Assembly (NCBI GenBank): GCA_030323885.1
Contig: CM059187.1
Location: 82,482,027-82,546,026 of the forward strand
Origin: Branchipolynoe longqiensis
Lineage: Eukaryota; Annelida; Polychaeta; Phyllodocida; Polynoidae
Length of the DNA: 64,000 nt
Reading direction: 5' to 3'
Shown: positions 43,712 to 55,734 of the stretch, one piece after another
How the letters are laid out: every line of letters starts with the position of its first letter
How positions within the stretch are numbered: position 1 is the stretch's first letter
Program-made: the position numbers and the translations under genes
Notes under the pieces: generated by a model
Database searches by the model: none
What the model saw: only the letters and a program-made list of their open reading frames with translations
Told to the model about the DNA's origin: nothing

Positions 43712-44530
43712 TCGCAGATGACAGTGCGCTGGTTGCCCACTCTGCTGAAGAGACCCAGAAAATAGTGGACGCTTTCTCCGATGCATCAAAGAAGTTTGGC
43801 CTGAAAATTAACATCAAGAAGACAGAGGTGCTGTACCAACCCAACTCTATGAGGACCCGAGAGGAGGAGATCATGGTTGACGGAAACAAGCTGAACTCTG
43901 TTCCGGAATTCACCTATCTCGGATGCACAATATCAAGTGATGGACGCATTGATGCTGAGATACAGAGGAGGATGGCCAAGGCTAGCGCATCTTTCGGCCG
44001 ACTACGCCAGAGACTCTGGAACAACCACCATGTGTCCATTCGGGTCAAAGGTAAGATCTACCGCGCAATCGTGCTATCCACCCTACTATACGGAGCCGAG
44101 GCCTGGACAGCGTACAGACAGCAGGTGAAAAAAGCTGCATGCCTTCATGATGCGACATCTGCGTTCAATCATGAGGCTAACCTGGAAGGACAAAGTGACG
44201 AATAAGGAAATACTCGAACGGATGGGGCTGCCCTCTATGGAAGATCTTCTGATCAAAAAGAATCTCCGGTGGACTGGACACCTCATGAGGATGTCATCAG
44301 ACAGGCTACCAAAGCAGATCCTCTATTCTCAACTGTCTTTTGGCTACAGAAAGAGAGGGCGCCCCCGTCTCCGGTTCAAAGATACCATCAAGAGAAACCT
44401 GAAGCTGAGAGACATTAAGACCGACTCATGGACACAACTCTCACAGCAGAGAGCTAAATGGAGAGCGGCAGTCAAGTAATGAAAGCAGTCTTTGTCGCAT
44501 CGCGACCGACAGCATGATGATGATGATGTC
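43712..44530 (+). mobile_element. LINE-B 3' copy
   Basis: Starts exactly at the reverse-transcriptase catalytic ADD codons ('gcagatgacagtg') and runs to the ATG-repeat tail. Nearly identical to 63270-64000. An extra A in the run near 44130 shifts the frame, so the protein is split into frames 43765-44205 and 44147-44479. The C-terminal part has the LRWTGHLMRM..RLPKQ and RKRGRPRLRFKD motifs that usually follow the RT. Confidence 0.92.
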
Positions 44531-44697
44531 AGTATCAATAGAAGAACACCTTGTGTTGTGGTAGTGTTTTTTTTTTGTTTTGTTTTAGGCAGAACTTCAT
44601 GAAGTACATTTTAAGTGATTTAACAAAATCATTGCTTTTGGAGGAGGTGGATAGGGTGAATAAAGGGGAGATGGAGCAGGAGGAGATGGGGGGTGGG

Positions 44698-44730
<33 letters not shown>

Positions 44731-45447
44731 GCAGGAAACAGAAAGTTGATGTTCTTTATGCCTGCGCATTTTAGAAAAGAAACACAAAACTCACCTCAGA
44801 CTACGTTTTCTCTGGATGTGTGGAAGTAATGGTTTCGTGGGGTTGTCGTGCAGTTGAGTGATGTTCGTCAGAGGGGCCCCGGGGGGGGGGGGGGATTTGA
44901 TTATTTTTATAAATACACAAAATAGCGTGGCTCACACGTAAAAAGGGCCTGTTGTTCGGCTCAGAAGGGGTAAATTGACAGCAAAAGCAGCATTAACGCG
45001 CGCTGAAATCAATAGCAGTTAATATCGGTCCAAAATAAGGGCGGATTTTTCTGGTGTTCTATATGGAACTGTTCCGGGAAAGGTGATAGGAAATAAGAAG
45101 CGTTCGGAGGTCAATAATCCCTCACAAGCGGAATGCCTTTATCCTCAATTGAGCGCTACTAACACTGTGTGTTAAAATGTCAATGTCAACAATGTCATGT
45201 CAATGTCACGTCCAATTACTCATAATCTACATAAAGTAGTAGATTATGATCATCTATACATAGGACAATGTTGACATGGACAAAACAATGGAAGTGTCTG
45301 TTGATACATAATCTGTTAATAGTATCTCATATTATTACTCTTATGGGGCCGCATACTTTCACATATTGACATAGCAACCATTTGGTTTGTCCCACACATC
45401 ATAATGTACAGTATTACACTTATGAGTATGCACATTGACATTTTTAC

Positions 45448-45557
45448 CGACTCATGGACGCAACTCTCACAGCAGAGAGCTACATGGAGACTGGCAGTCA
45501 AGTAATGAAAGCAGTCTTTGTCGCAATGCGACCGACAGCATGATGATGATGATGATG
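45448..45557 (+). mobile_element. LINE-B 3' end fragment (duplicate)
   Basis: Counterpart of 37398-37515, with the ATG-repeat tail. Confidence 0.9.
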
Positions 45558-45569
45558 TGTGTGTTGTGT

Positions 45570-46235
45570 GTTGGGGGGGGGGGGGGAGAGATTGACATAA
45601 AATGACGAGACCGAGTTTGACGGGGAAGGTCGAGGGCGACTGGTGTCTGGTTTCGTGGGGAGGGGGGGGGGGGGGGGGGGGCTTGGTTGGTGTATTCGGG
45701 GTTGTAGACGGTGGAGGGAGGGGGGGGGGGGGGGTGGTGATCGCAGTGGTGAGGGTTTGGTGTCCCATGATGGGGACAGAGAAGGCTGGGAGGGAGTATC
45801 TGCGTTGAGCTGGACGCTGGGGTTGATCCGGCCGTGGGGGGAGGGGGGCAGTGGGTTGTACTGCGACGGGACAAAGCGGGCTGGCTGGGGTATATCGGGA
45901 GGGATAATGGGTTTGATCCCGTCGGTGGTGGAGGTTGGTGGGGTGGGTGTGTGTGTGGGGGGGGGGTGGGGGGGCTTGGTGTACTGTGGCGGCACAGGGC
46001 GGGCTGGGTGGAGTATCAGGAGGGATACTGGGGTTGATCCTGGCGGTGGGAGGCTGGTGGGGAGTGTCTGTGTGTGTGTGGGGGGGGTGTACTCTGGCTG
46101 GACAGGGCGTACTGGGTGGGGTATCGGGTGGGATACTTGGGTTGATCCCGTCGGTGGGGGGGGGGGGGGGGGCTGGTGTACTGGGGCGGGGTAGGGCGGG
46201 CTGGGTGGACTATCGGGAGGGATGCTGGGGTTGAT
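45570..46235 (+). repeat. G-rich ~110-bp VNTR, second copy
   Basis: 'ttgatcc' recurs near 45823, 45915, 46034, 46142 and 46230, giving about five units against four to five in the first copy. Poly-G runs at 45661-45681 and 45719-45734. Confidence 0.85.
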
Positions 46236-46596
46236 CCATATGTTGGAATTCTTATTCTTCTTCCTCCACGATCAAATCCAGCGGAGTCGACAACGTAAGC
46301 GGATTCTCCATCCTGCTAGGCTACATCCCCTACGCAGCAGCCTTTCGCGCATTTCCGGAAGCAACCGGCGTCCATTTTCATGTGTTGAGTTTCATGACCA
46401 TAATATTCCAGCAGACGCAGTGCTTGGCGCTTCGATTTACTGTTTTGGTTTCTACGGAAAGGCGGTTTTTGTTAGCTGAGAATTAATCCCAACAGAAACC
46501 TGCCAATCAATGAGAGGAACTCGAGAGGCTGCTGCTAATGGAGTGTTCCCGTTACTACCCTGTCCGATTGTTTGTTCTGGTTATTTTGTTGCTAAT

Positions 46597-46734
46597 TGTT
46601 ATGTATTGTACCCGGCTGGGGCGCCGGGCACCAGCGAGCGCTGCGAGGTACCAGTGTAGCAGCGGTTGAGATAAATAAAGCATTGAGTAACTAGACGTCG
46701 ACACGTGCAGTTGTGTTACACTCATTCCATCACA
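46597..46734 (+). repeat. Probable 5' LTR (or its 3' part) of a Gypsy element
   Basis: Bounded TGTTATG...CATCACA and followed at once by TGGTGTCAGAGGCGG, a primer-binding-site-like sequence typical of Gypsy elements. Contains AATAAA-like 'ataaataaag'. No matching 3' LTR exists in the window, so the upstream limit is uncertain. Confidence 0.5.
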
Positions 46735-49703
46735 TGGTGTCAGAGGCGGAACCTTTGGCGGGCATGTCGTTACCAGGATTGAAGCCTCCCGGGCCGTTGA
46801 GCTTGGAGGACAACTTGTCTGCAAATTGGAAGACGTGGATTCACGCTTTCAACATATACGCTACTGCTGCAGGAGTACAGAGCCGAAGTGAAAAGGTTCA
46901 ATGTTGCGTGTTCCTGCACGTGGCCGGTGCAGAGGCACAAAAAGTGCATCAGGCTATGAGATTCGCCGCGGGAGACGTTGACAAACTTCGGCCGTTGAAG
47001 GAAGCATTCAGAGAATACTGCGAGGGTAAAAACAAACATTACCGTGACTCGTTACAAGTTCAATACCTTCAACCAAGGCCAGGAAAGCATGGACACGTAT
47101 GTGCGGGAGCTGAGACATCGCGTAGGTCAGTGTGAGTACGGCGAGTTGGAAGAATCGTTGTTATGTGACAGGCTCGTCAGTGGCATAAAGTGTGACAAAC
47201 TAAGAGATCGGTTGCTCCAGACGCCTAAACTGACTTTGAGAGGATGTGAGGAGATGTGTCGCATGAGTGAACATCATACTAAAACAGCTCTCCAGTGGTA
47301 CCGTCGAGTGTGCTTTGGATTCGTTACGGCAGCGGGAGCCGGGCCGACCGGCGGCACGGGCGGCGTCAACACAGCGGCCGAGAGACGGACGGCCGGCAGC
47401 AGGTGCCAGCCGTGAGTACCGAGGCAAGCCTGGCGTCGCTCAGGTCAAGTGTAGCTGGTGTGGATATGCGCATCGGCGGGACCGTGAGGCATGCCCCGCC
47501 AAAGGCAAGGCGTGCGACGTGTGCAGTAAAATTGGACATTTTGCAAAAGTGTGCCGGAGCAAAATGACATCAGTAAATGAGATTGCGCTTGACGACGATG
47601 AGGGCTGGGACGACGAGCAGGCCGAGACCGACACCGATTTGTTTGTGGGAGCAGTATCAACAGATCGGGAGGGCGACGCCGAGTTGTGGTATGCGACCAT
47701 ACCTGTGGATGGGTTTGAAGTGCAGTTCAAACTTGACACAGGGTCCGAGGCCAACATCATTCCAGTAGGAATATTCAAGCGGATGAAATCTGCGGAGATG
47801 TCGAAATCGCAGTGCCGGTTGGTGACGTATTCGGGGCAGCGGATAAAGCCACTGGGTGAGACGAATCTTCAAGTGCGTGGCCAGTGGCTACGTTTCCAGA
47901 TCACGGACACGGGATGTCCGATTCTGGGAAAGGACGCTTGCGTACGGATGCGCATACTGTCCCGCATTGATAGTGTGCAGAAGGAGGCGACCGACAACAA
48001 GTGCGACAGTGCCCACAGGCAAGCTACGGACATGGTAACTAAATTTCATGATGTATTTAGTGGTTTGGGCACTATTAAAGTGGAGGCAAAAATTCATGTA
48101 GATGACACTGTGCCGCCAGTAGTGGATCCTCCCAGACGAGTGCCTCATGCTATTGAGGATAAAGTACGCAGCGAACTTGATAGAATGCTTGAGCTAGGTG
48201 TGATCGTTGAGGAGACTGAGCCAACCCCATGGGTGAATTCGATCACGATAGTAAAAAAGAATGATAAAATCCGCATTTGTTTAGATCCAACTAAACTTAA
48301 CAAAGCTATTAAGCGGGGGCCATATCCTACTAGAACGATTGAGGAGGTCGTTGCCAAGCTAGACGGTGCTAAGTATTTTTCGGTGGTAGACGCGAAAAGT
48401 GGATATTGGCAAATTCAGCTCGATACTGACAGTTCAAAGTTGTGTACGTTCAACACGCCGTGGGGCCGTTTTCGGTACACCAGGTTGCCGTTCGGGATAA
48501 AAACCGCCGGCGACATATTCATATACGAGATGAACAGAATTCTGCATGACTTAAAGGGCGTCAATGTAATAACTGATGATATTCTTGTATATGGTAACTC
48601 ACTGCATGAACATAATGAAAATTTGGAAGCAGTTCTCGAGTGGGCGAGAAAAGTAAATTTGCGCTTAAACCCAGCTAAATCGAATATATGTAAGCGGAGT
48701 GTTGAATATGTAGGTCATGTAATTTCTGAACACGGTATTACGCCTAACAAGGAAAGAGTGGCAAGCCATTACTGACATGCCCACACCCACAGATAAGCAA
48801 TCCGTTCAACGGTTTCTCGGAATGATAGCATATGTTGCGAAATTTCTTCCCAATCTGGCGGAAATCACTAAACTCTTACGCGTATTAACTAACAAAGAGA
48901 CCGCTTGGCACTGGGAAGCCGAGCAAGTAAAGGCATTTGAAATGTTTAAAAAGAATGATAACACGGGCTCCCGTTCTCCGTTTTCTATGATGTGAACAAA
49001 GTAATCACTCTACAAGTAGATGCGTCCAAGTCGGGACTCGGCGCAGCTTTGATGCAGGAAGGGCATCCGATTGCCATGGCTTCTAAGGCTCTGGATGCTA
49101 CACAAAGTAGCTATGCTGTGATTGAGAAAGAGCTTTTGGCCATATGCTTTGGGTGCACTAAATTTCACAATTACATTTTTGGGCAAGAAAGTACGCATTG
49201 AAACGGATCATAAGCCCTTGGTATCAATTGTAGATAAGCCTCTCCATCAATTGTCGGCCCGTATGCAACGCATGCGGATGCGTCTGCAAAACTATGATCT
49301 AGAGTTGGTACATATCAAAGGATGTAATATGTTCGTTGCAGACGCCCTCTCCCGATACCACAGCACCAAGACCGGACCCGGCGACCTGTTTGACAACGAG
49401 ATAAGCGTGGCAGCGATAGGGGTCGTGCAGGGGTGTATGCAGCAGATCAGAGCTGAAACGGGACGAGATACTGAGTTGATTGGGGTGGCCGACATGGTTG
49501 ACAATGGGTGGCCGGAAGATAAACATAAAGTGCCAGCCGTAGCACTACCATACCACACATTCCGGCATGAAATTACAAGGCAAGGGGATGTGTTGCTGAA
49601 AGGTAGTCGTATAATCATACCAAAGCAAGTGCGAAAATCAGTGCTTGACAAGCTACACGAGACCCATCAGGGTATCATGAAAAGTATGTATCATATAATC
49701 TAG
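46734..49703 (+). pseudogene. Ty3/Gypsy gag-pol, multiply frameshifted
   Basis: Domains in order: Gag (46734-47420, split over two or three frames); two zinc knuckles, CSWCGYAHRRDREAC and CDVCSKIGHFAKVC (about 47450-47565); aspartic protease FKLDTGSEANIIP (about 47725-47765); reverse transcriptase (48100-48775) with RICLDPTKLN, FSVVDAKSGYWQ and catalytic VITDDILVYG; RNase H (48990-49360) with LQVDASKSGLGAAL, IEKELLAI and ADALSRY; then the beginning of the integrase zinc domain (HETHQG) where the element stops near 49695. Frames change near 47060, 47300-47420, 48775, 48990 and 49170. Knuckle and RT wording fit invertebrate K02A2.6-like Gypsy proteins. Not functional. Confidence 0.92.
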
Positions 49704-50242
49704 ATGAGTCTTTGGGTTTCGAATATTTGACACTTCCATCAGTATATGCAGCCTTAGACCAGGTAAAAGAAAATACTTGTTTAGCGTCCCTGCCCGACCT
49801 GAGAAATGCCCTCGACCTCCACATCTTTTAATTTTCAAAAATCCCTCCAAGTAAAATATTAAAGCTCAAAACAATGTGTACTGGCCTATTATAATGATTG
49901 CACAATGATAACAAACTTCATCCTCCTGATTTTATAGTAATTTTCATGTTTTATTGTGAAATGTCTAGCTAGGAAGTGTATATGGTCTTCGCTACCTTCC
50001 TATCATGCCTTCTGACCATAGATACCATGGTTAGTTTTCTTCTTCCTGTACACTGCCATTTTACATGCAAAATAAAAAATGAAAATAAGAGCCTCCTGCC
50101 CGACCTGGAGAAATATGTTGTTGTATGTGGCCCTAAGTCTAGCCAGAGTGGGAAGACTTTACTTATTCTTATAGAATACATTAATTATATATATATATCT
50201 ATATACACAGATACATATTTGAACTTATGTAATACAATCTAG
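49704..50242. other. No recognisable feature
   Basis: AT-rich flank with a short AT tract (50185-50200). Confidence 0.4.
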
Positions 50243-50554
50243 AGCTGTGTTTACACGGGCAATTCCAAACCGATTTAGACAGGTCGATTTATATGAATCG
50301 ATTTAGTGTCGTGTCTACACACGGAGCGGTTTAAGGCGGAAATCGATATCTGCGCATGAGCAAGTCCATACGAACCAGCGCTTAAGCTAGTTCGCTTCAT
50401 ATAAAACACCTCGCAAGGTGGTTTACATATACCGATTTATATGAATCGATTCAGCCCTAAAATGCCACAGCGTCACGTTTACACGGCAAATATAAATCGA
50501 TCTAAGCAAGTCGTTTTATATGAGGCGTTTTAACTTGCCCGTGTAAACAGGGCT
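50243..50554. mobile_element. Family T MITE, copy B (core deleted)
   Basis: Termini AGCTGTGTTTACACGGGC and GCCCGTGTAAACAGGGCT. Both arms with ATCGATTT words are present, but the central core is lost between 'aaccagcgct' and 'tagttcgcttcat', leaving 312 bp against about 560-600. Confidence 0.85.
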
Positions 50555-50857
50555 TATAACACCTTACACTGCCATAGACTGATACATGCGCGGGATCTGT
50601 AATATCTTTCTCCCAATGCATCATGGCCTAGACGGGCGCATTTCTGGTGTAACCCACGTGACCCCCGATTTGATGAATAGGTTCCACAATTGATATGGCG
50701 AGGCCCATTCATATCCATATATCTCATTCCCAGACATGTCGATAATGATACACCGACATCTGGCTCTGACCATGTGCAATATAGCAATTAACGGATATAT
50801 TCACGGCCAAGAAATGCTTCATCACTTAAAATTGCATAATCCGATAAAATCCGAATA
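50555..50857. other. No recognisable feature
   Basis: Nothing supported. Confidence 0.4.
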
Positions 50858-51162
50858 CAGTACAAACCCGTTAAACCAAGCTCGGTTAAACCAAACGATC
50901 GGCAGCCCGGCAAAATACTACCATTTATTATATAAAAACGTTGGTTAAACCAAAGTCGGTTAATCCAAGGTATCGGTTAATCCAAACAAAATTGTCGGCC
51001 CCAGGCCACTTCCAGTACAGTTAAACCAAACATCCATGTGGTTTTAAGGTCATTTGAGACTTTTTTATATGATAAATGGTAGTATTTTTCCAGGTCGTCG
51101 AATAAAGTTTGGATTAACCGATCGTTTGATTTAACCGAGGTTGGTTTAGTGGGGTTAAACTG
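50858..51162. mobile_element. Pogo/Tc1-like MITE with TA flanks
   Basis: TA precedes CAGTACAAACCCGTTAAACC at 50858 and TA follows GGGGTTAAACTG ending at 51162. About 45 bp of the ends are inverted repeats containing 'cggttaaaccaaacgatcgg'. GGTTAAACC/GGTTAATCC words recur inside. The CAGT-start termini and TA target fit the Tc1/mariner/pogo superfamily. Non-coding. Confidence 0.7.
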
Positions 51163-51249
51163 TATATACTTAAAAAACAATAATCATAGTGTCCACATAC
51201 ATGGTACATTCATAATGCACCCCCGTTTTTGCCAAAGCCAAGTCAAAGT

Positions 51250-51336
51250 CAGAGCTTGGTTAAACCAATGATCGGTTAATCCAAACAAATTTCTAGGGTC
51301 CATTAAAGTTTGGTTTAACAGCGTTATACTGTATGT
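51250..51336. mobile_element. Half copy of the pogo-like MITE
   Basis: Carries 'ggttaaaccaatgatcggttaatcc' words and the right terminus TTTAACAGCGTTATACTGTA. The left end is missing. Confidence 0.6.
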
Positions 51337-51539
51337 GCCAAATCAAGATGCCATGCCAGATATTCAGCTTATTGCCTTCATTTGTCATTTCATTGTGGCT
51401 TTCCCCATTTAAAGCTGTATAGTCTGAAGAAAACATCAACTTTTCAAAACCAAAAATACTTACCTATATTTGATTCTACATATCTAACTTAGATACTAAT
51501 GTACTTATTAAGTATATGTTGCCACATCTAAGGGGATAC

Positions 51540-51690
51540 CGAGTCAATTTAATAGAAGCTATTGCTGCTGAAGCCTATGGTATTTGAGTTTTAGCATGTT
51601 CGCTAAAATTAATTGTGCATGCTTGCACTTCAGATATCTTATAAGTTAGCCGTTTATATTAAAAGGTACTTCAAAGTTAAGTAAGATAGA
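51540..51690 (-). repeat. Dispersed repeat R3, copy 5 (inverted)
   Basis: Complement of the 'ccataggcttca' family: 'gtcaatttaatagaagc', 'tgaagcctatgg', 'agcatgtt', 'ttcagatatctt'. Confidence 0.55.
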
Positions 51691-51754
51691 TTTATAACAA
51701 TCAATATGACATTTATTTCAGAAAATGACAGAAACTCAAAACCATCTGACTATG

Positions 51755-51828
51755 CAACTTTAAGCACTGTCACAAGTCGGTGCCCGTCCTTATATTGTGA
51801 GAACCTAAAACCCCAACAAACAAACTTC
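51755..51828 (+). mobile_element. Family-A SINE 3' end fragment
   Basis: 'gcactgtcacaagtcggtgcccgtcct' then 'aaaaccccaacaaacaaac'; only the last ~70 bp, with an internal deletion. Confidence 0.65.
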
Positions 51829-52302
51829 AGGAAAGTCAAAGATCCCTGGCTTCGATGTGGCCTACATATCGTAGCAATTGCATGTATAGCAGCTCGGTTC
51901 AACTGGGGTGCATGCACCAATTAGTTTATCGAATGTTCTGCAAGGTTACTCAACTATCATAAGTTACTCTAAAGGAAAATAAAGTAAATTAGTTCATAAG
52001 TGGAAATAGTTCCGTTGTATTCGCAGGGGTGGAGACACAAGCTTGGCTAAGCCAAGGCCCACTTAGCTATGCCAAGGCCCACAAGGCACCGACTCGTTGA
52101 CGAGTAAATCTGTGAAGAATGACCAAGCTATCCACACCCCAACAAAGTAGCTAGAACAGGTTTTTCAACTGTATCTGATAGTACTAGATATTGATAATAT
52201 AAATTGGAAAGTTGTCAAATCCAAGATGCCTCCAAGGGGGCATCCAAGATGGCCAGCAATGCCTTGAAATCTTACTATTCACGCTAGAATTCCCATTAGG
52301 GT
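51829..52302. other. No recognisable feature
   Basis: A short direct repeat ('gctaagccaaggcccac' and 'gctatgccaaggcccac' near 52045-52080); nothing else. Confidence 0.4.
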
Positions 52303-52615
52303 TGGTTGGTTGTTGGAGTTTTACATCCTAGCAACATGTAAGGTCATATCAGGACGGATACTGACTCGTGACAGTGTGGAGCCATGGCAACTTTATCGTG
52401 CTGCCCCACTCGAAGACTAGGACACCAGCAGCATGACCTGATATCCCACTCAGTCACATTATCCTGAACATGAGCTCCCTTATCCTATCCTAATAATACC
52501 GAGCGCCTGACTAGGAAGCGACAAGTATAAATTTTCAAGTCATGCATTCGAATCTCGCCATCTGCCAAAAGGGGATACGGATGCTCCCCTCATTGGGCCA
52601 TCCCGTCTGATCGAC
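52303..52615 (-). mobile_element. Family-A SINE, near full length
   Basis: Tail GTTGGTTGTTGG side, 'catcctagcaacatgtaaggtcatatcagg', 'cactcagtcacattatcctga', 'gactaggaagcgacaagtat'; degraded B box 'cattcgaatctcgcc'; head 'gggccatcccgtctgatc'. Confidence 0.85.
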
Positions 52616-53473
52616 AATTGGGGTGTCTATACCCATGTTTTATCGGTTAAGGACCTAACTGCAAACAGTGAAAGCACCATTGACACTTCCTCGGACTTTG
52701 AATCAAGAAGCCTAGATAGCTGTATGGTTCTGACGCTCGCCCTGGAATGGTAGGGATGTGTGTGCAGATCCCACTCTTGTCATGATGTTCATTTTTGCTT
52801 CTTTAAACAAAAATATTTTGTATTGAGGTTGTATTTATTCTGTCCATAGCATATAAGCCCGGGTACCCAGGCTTGTTTTCAATGCTGGCCAGTTGTAGTG
52901 TTGGTGTTATCTTACCACACAGTGGCTGCTGATAAGGTATTTGATTGCCTGCATTTCAGTAGCAGATAGATAATTGGTTGGTATGGTTAATAGCCTATGT
53001 TAGTTTTTTTGGCATGGTTACCTTGTAGCCCCCCCTCCCCCTGCACCAACACACCAAATGTTTACACATAACCTCAAGATCTCAGAGTACTGTGAGGAAC
53101 AGTGCAAGATAACGTATGCGGGTTAACAGGTCCACAGCCGATCAATATGGGTTATGGGAAAGTGATGTGATTTGAAGAGATACATAAAACCTGTAATTAG
53201 CAATTCACGAGTGAACTTGATGCTCTGGTAATTCAGTTGCAAAATAATAATCCCAATAATGAAAGTGATATAACACAATATCGACAAGTGCGAACCGATC
53301 ACTCAGTGATCTTGTGCTCATCTCCATATGACGTCATAGAAACTGTCGGTAACAAGGCAGCCTGCAGAAATTAAGCCTCTTATAACAATGGCATTAGTGC
53401 CGCAGTCATTCGCATTAATTTAGCTCGTTATTATTATTTTGATTCCATACGAAAGGGAGGCAACAATATGAGT
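52616..53473. other. No recognisable feature
   Basis: Single-copy-like, short C run at 53029-53040. Confidence 0.4.
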
Positions 53474-53690
53474 ATGGATTGAGCCTAATACTATGACTGG
53501 CCTAAGACCTACTGCACACTTTATTAAAGCAAAATCTGAGGCGAAATGGGCCAACAGCCGGGAAAAGATGTGCCACCTGGAGGGAAGGAGGGGAAGAAGC
53601 TGCTTAGGAGCAGCGTACAGGGCTCCATGCCGCACACCAACCTCCATTAACCCAAACAACAAGGAGCATATCATCACATGGTTACAACAT
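53474..53690 (+). repeat. Dispersed repeat R2, copy 2
   Basis: Counterpart of 1366-1600 in the same orientation. Small indels prevent any shared reading frame. Confidence 0.55.
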
Positions 53691-54045
53691 TAAAGGTGAC
53701 AATGACAATAAATACAGGATAATAATAATTCGCCTAAGCTACTTCATACCTCACATACATACTAACCTGATTAATCTTAATTCCTCCACATTATGTTATA
53801 GTGCAATTAATCACCATAACTGTCCTATGAAGAACATCCATATTGCCTCATTTTTTTATTTTCAAGAAATTACTCGGTGAATTGCTAATGAACATGGCCC
53901 GCAGCGTCAGACCGTGGGAGATTGGCAAGGTCCGGTGCCCGCACCGATAACACACTGAGACAGGGCGTCAGGTTTAAGCAGATCTAAGGCGCACTCCATC
54001 GTGAAAAGTGGCATTCATCTTCACTGGAGTCACGTCTGGATACAA
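53691..54045. other. No recognisable feature
   Basis: Nothing supported. Confidence 0.4.
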
Positions 54046-54342
54046 ACTGAGGGCGCGGTGGCCGAATCGTTAGAGCGCGGGCCTCGCCTACGGGAGATCG
54101 GGAATTCGGTTCCCAGTCCAGTCAAACCAATGACTTATAAAATTGATGTGTGTTGCTTCCTAGCCAGGCATTCTGCATTAATGGGATAGGGCAAGGACTG
54201 GTTGGATCAGTGTCAGGATAATGTAACTGAGTGGGATATTGAGTCATGGTGCCCGCAGCCTGATTTTTCAGTGGGGCAGCACTATGAAGTTGCCACGAGT
54301 GCACACTGTCGCTAGGACGTAGACTCCAACAACCAACCGTCT
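54046..54342 (+). mobile_element. Family-A SINE, near full length
   Basis: Head GGGCGCGGTGGCCGAATCG with B-box-like GGTTCCCAGTCC. The body has 'gtcaaaccaatgactta', 'cttcctagccaggca', 'ggataatgtaactgagtggga', 'cagtggggcagcactatg'. The 3' part has a deletion after 'cacactgtcg' and ends 'ccaacaaccaacc'. Confidence 0.88.
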
Positions 54343-54554
54343 CGTTAAAACGAGGCCAATGCGATTCAGACGTGTTGTATCTCGCCTTGAGTATATCCAA
54401 TGTAATAACATTATGAGATCATATTACACTATAAATTATGGTTTGTAGGCTGGTCCCTGGTACCAGAATCATTGTGTGTGAAATGAGTCCATTTAAAGAG
54501 CAATGGGATGGGACATGGTTATTCTCCGCAAATGAAATATCGCTTCCGCAAATG

Positions 54555-54670
54555 AAGTAGGCCTAGGGCGTGGGATTCGAACCCCTGGGTTTGAACTCCG
54601 CTCGAGTCAAACCAATGGTTTAATAATTGAGACTTGTGGCTACCTAGACTGGTGCATTACTAGGATATCG
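54555..54670 (+). mobile_element. Family-A SINE fragment
   Basis: 'gattcgaacccctgggtttgaactccg', 'gtcaaaccaatgg', 'gacttgtggctacctagactgg': head and early body only, diverged. Confidence 0.6.
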
Positions 54671-55734
54671 CGACCTTACTATTAAACGGTTTTATCTGAC
54701 AAAATGGTGCTTTTGAGATAATGAGGACTGAAGCTGTGTAACTGCATGATAGCAAAGCAGATAGAACAATATTATTTTTAATATCTCAGTTGAGAAACAG
54801 TTGGGTAATTGCATGAAAGCCTTTTGTAGATAGAACATTTTTACATCAATAACACCGATTCAGTCACTTTGTCAGATATAACCTTTTTATCATAAGGTCA
54901 CGATATGGCAAGGAGCAGTGGAATGAGGAAACCCAATTGTCATGGTTGAAAATCCCCCTTACTTAATCAGCTGATGCACCAATAACAAAAGTAATGTAGA
55001 AACATTATTTACCTACATCGCAGGTGGCGCCCCAGTGGGGTAATGGTGAACTAGAGCCTGCGATGTATCAATGGTGAATATATGTTAGCTAACCGTGGAG
55101 GAAACTACGAAGGAATAGGGTCTGGTTTGCATTCCAATCATGGGGTTTCCTCTTCTGTCTGTCCTTAATTTCAGTTGAATAATATACATTTTTCAGCAGT
55201 GATACGCTAGTCTTCCAGCCTTAGTAGGTATGGTGCATTTGAATCATTTATAAACTAGATGGTGAGATGCTATGAACAATATAAACAGCTACTGGAAACT
55301 GTCAGGCTTTACAGATATTACTATGATCTGTTTGTGTACATCTGCACTGGAGAATAATGGTTGACTTTACAATATGGGTCATTTTCAGAAACCGTGTACC
55401 AGTTGTTGAATCGGCGAGGGGAGCTGGTTACCAGTCACGCCACCAAACTGGCCCGAAGAACACTAAGCCCGCCCCCCCCCCCCCGCCTTAGCTCCCATAG
55501 CATGACATTCGGCACACTTACTCCAGGGCAGAGACATGGCGTTGACTCATTTTCTCCACACCCACCCGGCCTCTTTTTAAAACAGTTTGGTGAGCAGCTG
55601 CCCATTATTGTACCGTGAAAGTAGAAGCAGAACCAGTTTGGTGAGCAATTTATAATACATAGGGTTCATCATTTCAGGGGTCCTGCTCGTCGAACTCCTC
55701 GTTGCTCCCTCCTCCGGCTCCCATTGACATCTAA
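54671..55734. other. No recognisable feature
   Basis: Contains a poly-C run (55472-55484). Short frames without motifs. Confidence 0.4.

Larger units (their letters stand above)
44640..46597. repeat. Duplicated block, part 2, second copy
   Basis: Resumes at 'ggaggaggtggatagggtg' (equal to about 36690) and follows the first copy to 'ttattttgttgc' (equal to 38587). Differences are concentrated in G runs and one-base indels. Confidence 0.9.
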
